A stretch of DNA of 64,000 nucleotides, taken from NCBI GenBank assembly GCA_020086605.1, contig JACBWW010000040.1, positions 6,687,694 through 6,751,693 of the forward strand. Reading direction: 5' to 3'. The notes below the pieces were generated by a model, which was given only the letters and a program-made list of their open reading frames with translations, was not told the origin of the DNA and ran no database searches. The stretch is from Lanius collurio (lineage: Eukaryota > Chordata > Aves > Passeriformes > Laniidae). Below are positions 60,695-64,000 of this stretch, in pieces. Position numbers and translations under genes: made by a program. How positions within the stretch are numbered: position 1 is the first letter of the stretch; each line of letters begins with the position of its first letter.

Positions 60695-62590
60695 GCGGGA
60701 GAAGCAGCTCCAGGGCTGGCGTCCAGGCCCTTCTCGTGGCGGCGTCAGGCCCAGATCCCAAAGGGCAGGGAAAGGGGGAAGGTTGGTTGTGGAGCTCATG
60801 AGCACTGGAGGCTTTCCCGGTGCTGAATCCCTTGGACAGAAGCGGCTGTTTGTGGAATCAGCCACAGGCCTACAGTGCCCGGGACTGGAATCCTTAAAAA
60901 AACCAAATCCCAGAGGAAGCAGGGCCAGCAGCACATCCCAAATCCAGCACATTTCCCCCCCCCTCCCCTCCCAGTGCTGCTCTCGCTCAATTTTGGCTTG
61001 GCTGCTTGGGTGTTTTTATTTATTCCTCCGGCATTATTTCTATTTTTAGCTTCCCGAGCTGCAGGAATAAAAACCCTTTAACTTTCCTGAGGGCTCTCCA
61101 AGTCTCGCAGCTCGTTCCCGGGGAATGCAGCAGAGCACCTCTCACCCGAGCACCCTGCTGTGCTCCCAGGGACAGCGCGGGCCTGCTCCATCTGGCAGCC
61201 AGGCCTGGAATTCGGGAGGAAGGAATCTTTCCCTCGTGTTCCGCGTTTCCAACAGGATCCGTCTTTGTGTCACCTCGTCAGGGCTCCCGCCCGGAGCTGC
61301 TACCGAATCCCAGCTGGGCTGGAGGCAGAACCCAGGGAGGGAGCAGGAGATCCCGCAGCTCTTTCATCCCAAACTTCCTGCCCTTTCAGCGCCTTTCCCC
61401 ACAGGATTTGCTCCGTCCAAAGGCTCCTGACCCAGGGGTGTGCTGGATACAGACACCCACCCAATCCACAGGGCGTGGATTTCAGCTTCCCAACCCTACC
61501 ACGTCCCCTCCGAGCCCTGAATTCCCTGGAAAAGGAGCTTCCCCAGCTCTCCAGCTCCAAACCAGCCTCGCTGGGAGCGGTCCAGTCACGGAATATTCAT
61601 ATTTTCCTGTCTGTGCTTTATTTTAAATCCCTTTCTCTCCCTTCCCTCCTTCTTCTTCTTTTTATTTTTTCCTTTCTTTGTTGTTGTTGTTGTTTGGTTT
61701 TGGGGGTTTTTTTTTGGTTTAGTTGTTTTCTGTGTGGGGTTTTTTTTTTTTTTTTGGTTGGTTGGTTGGTTTGGTTTTTTTGGTTGTTTTTGTAGGGTGC
61801 TTTTCCGGTTTTATGTTGGGATGTTGTTGTTTTGTTTTGGGGTTTTTTTTTGGACAGCGAACTCTCTGCTTTTGTCTCCGCTCTTCCTTCAGCCCTGATC
61901 CTGTGACAAGGAATAAACGCTGGAGCATCCGAGGCGGCAGCGGTGGGGCAAAGCCCAGCGCAGCCCTCGAGTCAAACCCCCATTCATGCCCTGCCTCACC
62001 CCGTGACTCCGACGGGACCCACTCCCAGGGCAGAAAGTTGTTTGTTGTCCCTTAAATGGCCCCATTGTCCATTGTTGGGGCTATTTCCTGAGCTCCAAGC
62101 CTTCCTTCGGCTCCGCTCCGCGCCTGCCCCGGGCCCCGCAGGGGACGGGCACCCTCTGGGCACAGCTAGGGCCTCCGGGGCTCCTGGCGAGGCCAGGGGA
62201 GGTTTATCCCAAAATTCTGCCCCGCTTGGGAGCGCTGGGCAAAGAGCTCCCTGCCTGTATCCTTGGGGTTGTGCTGGAAAAATCAGGAAAAACCTCATTT
62301 TTCCATCCCTGCCTGTCTCCAGCTCCCAGCCCCATCCACCTGCATCCCCAAATCCGCGGCTTTGCTCCCAAACGGGCACAGCCGGGCTCCTCCCTGCCAA
62401 ATCCTGGAGGCTGGAAAAGGCTGAGGAGAAAGGGCTCTTTCCAAAAGTCCTGAATACATCGGGCACGGTTCCTCTCCAGGGCCTCGTGGCTGCCCAAAGG
62501 GGAGATAAAAGGTCCTTGTCCTCCCCGAATCAGCCGCCTGTCAGGAACAGGGGGAGCTGGAAAAATCCTGGAGCAGCGAGATAGGGGCCA
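60695..62590. other. Gene-free stretch
   Basis: No supported gene. T/G-rich low complexity (TTGTTGTTG, TTGGTTGGTTGG, long T-runs) occupies about 61660-61855. Remaining frames are Pro/Ser-rich chance frames. Confidence 0.55.
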
Positions 62591-62596
62591 GGCAGG

Positions 62597-62862
62597 CCTT
62601 TCTGGGGAATCACGGAACCATTTTGGATGCAAAGGACCTTTACAGCTCATCTTCATTCCACCCTCCTGCAGTGGGCAGGAGCGCCTTCCTCTATCCCAGA
62701 TTGCTCCAACCTGGCCCTGGACACTTCCAGGAATCCAGGGGCAGTCACAGCTTCCTCTGGGCACCCTGTGCCAGGGCCTCACTACTCCCACAGCCAAAAT
62801 CCCTTCTGATATCTTATCTAAATTGATGCTGTTTCGTTTTAAACCACACTGAGTTTAAAACC
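62597..62862 (-). mobile_element. CR1 LINE 3' fragment (~265 bp)
   Basis: One of the best-preserved copies: CTCCAACCTGGCCCTGGACA, CAGTCACAGCTTCCTCTGGG, CACCCTGTGCCAGGGCCTCA, then ATCCCTTCTGATATCTTATC and a diverged TTTTAAACCAC, all in reverse CR1 order. Confidence 0.95.
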
Positions 62863-63427
62863 ACGCGATAAGTCCTGAATCCAGCTCGTTTGGAACCACT
62901 GAAAGTGCCCCAAATCCGGCCCCTTTTTGGGGATGCAGGGATCCAGGCACGAGGCCGCCAGGGCAGGGGGACAAGGGCTATCTCCTGCCTCCACAGGGTG
63001 ACACTTGCCTGCGCTCGGAGGTGACTCTGGGGGACATTCCGGGGCTGTTTGGACTGGAATCCGCTCCTCCGGGCGCCGCGGCGAGATGCGGGGAGCGGCC
63101 ACACGGTGTCAGCGCAGATCGCCACATCCGCGGCCCCACAGCCAGAGCCCTCATGCGGAGCCCCCCGGCCACCAGGGCTGAGGCACACCGGGTTTTGCTG
63201 TCCCCTCTGTGCCACGGGTGGCGCCGCGGGTCCCAAACCAGGGACAGATCAGGTGTGGCAGCGTGGCCTCCGTGGTGTGGTTATCCCACATCCCGCCCCC
63301 GGCCCTTTTCCTCCACGTTTCCTTCCGCTCATTCCGCTCCTTGTCCCACCCATCCTCTGCTGCCGCGCTCCCAAAGCAATTCCTGGCCCTGGCCCGCTCG
63401 CCGTGCACCAGAACAGCTCCCTGGAGC

Positions 63428-63540
63428 GGAATCCCAGAAGGGTTTGGGTTGGAAGGGAGCTTAAAGCTCACCTCATTCCAGCCCCGTGCCACGGGCAGGG
63501 ACAGTTCCACCATCCCAGAGTGCTCCGAGCCTTTCCCTTC
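63428..63540 (-). mobile_element. CR1 LINE 3' tail fragment
   Basis: GAATCCCAGAAGGGTTTGGG, TTGGAAGGGAGCTTAAAGCT, CATTCCAGCCCCGTGCCACG, GGCAGGGACAGTTCCACCAT: a reverse CR1 terminus. Confidence 0.93.
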
Positions 63541-64000
63541 AACGGGATTTTTAGCGGCACTGTTACCGAGAAATTCCCCAGCTCCACCCCTCCCAAGATA
63601 GGGAATCCTGCAGGTCCTTCCTTCCCCGCGCACAAGAATTCCCGAGGCTTGGAAAACACAGAATCCGTCGGGGGCAGGCACTGGCACACGGCAAGGATCA
63701 GCAGAGCCCTGGGCTTTGCTCTGAGGAGCAGCACGCACCAGGCAGGAGCGATCCACGAGCTTCAGACGCAAGGAAAGCCCCAAAATTCCATGAAAAGTTC
63801 CCTTTCCCTGCACCTCAGTCATTTTGGGAGTCTGGGGTTGACCGAAACTCCGTTTTCCTGCCCAAGGCACCTGAAGAGCCGAGATCTCTGCCCACGCTTC
63901 CTCAGGCAGGGAATTCATGGCCCTTAAGAAATGAGAGCAGGCTCCCTCAGCCGCTGTCTGCGTTATCCCCGTCCTGCACTCTGGAGAATCCCACCACGGA
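63541..64000. other. Gene-free right edge
   Basis: Ordinary GC-rich background. No exon, RNA gene or repeat is recognised up to the window end. Confidence 0.5.

Noticed and set aside
46871..64000. NKX2-2, NKX2-4 or FOXA2, which neighbour PAX1 in other vertebrates
   Set aside because: No homeodomain or forkhead coding segment was seen on either strand; these genes must lie outside the window.
1..64000. CRISPR arrays, bacterial operons, phage or plasmid modules
   Set aside because: The tandem repeats are microsatellites or minisatellites without unique spacers, and all other evidence is vertebrate nuclear DNA.

Overview
The window reads as a piece of a bird nuclear genome, most likely a songbird. 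It carries many 5'-truncated CR1 LINE tails in both orientations and no mammalian-type SINEs. It has one intron-bearing vertebrate homeotic gene, CpG-rich GC blocks, and a background very rich in TGGAATTCC- and CCCGGGAA-like words, which is typical of GC-rich avian chromosome regions. No bacterial, phage or plasmid features are present. Species and chromosome are inferred, not read from the sequence.

The only protein-coding gene I can support is PAX1, on the minus strand from about 46.8 kb (promoter) to about 41.0 kb (poly(A) signal). Five exons assemble with GT/AG junctions in matching phase into a 353-residue protein. It contains the PAX paired domain, the octapeptide, no homeodomain, and the family's short C-terminal tail. 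The start ATG straddles the exon 1/exon 2 boundary (ATGG|AG) and has an in-frame stop 48 codons upstream, so the protein starts directly at the paired domain. The promoter has a CCAAT box, a GC box and a perfect inverted pair of CRE-like half-sites. Intron 1 holds a long polypurine/polypyrimidine block. Intron 4 holds an AT-rich, homeodomain-site-rich element that looks regulatory.

Layout: 1-213 is a (GAAAG)n array. 0.2-8.8 kb is intergenic with CR1 tails and a 40-bp minisatellite. 8.85-9.76 kb is a sharp AT-rich island. 10.4-11.6 kb is a CpG-rich block built from repeated, inverted units, each centred on a CRE-like TGACGYCA core; this is the most unusual structure in the window. 11.6-41 kb is gene-free, with CR1 copies, short tandem duplications and an uncharacterised dispersed repeat. 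41.0-46.9 kb is PAX1. 46.9-48.5 kb is its CpG-rich upstream flank. 48.5-64 kb is gene-free, with several stretches that look like conserved regulatory DNA (notably 59.0-59.5 and 60.5-60.7 kb), an (ATCC)n array, an orphan open frame at 55.6-55.9 kb and more CR1.

Most other long open frames are GC-rich chance frames or antisense shadows. Noncoding-element calls rest on texture alone (dense homeobox-type AT words in GC-rich DNA, absence of repeats) and need alignment to confirm.
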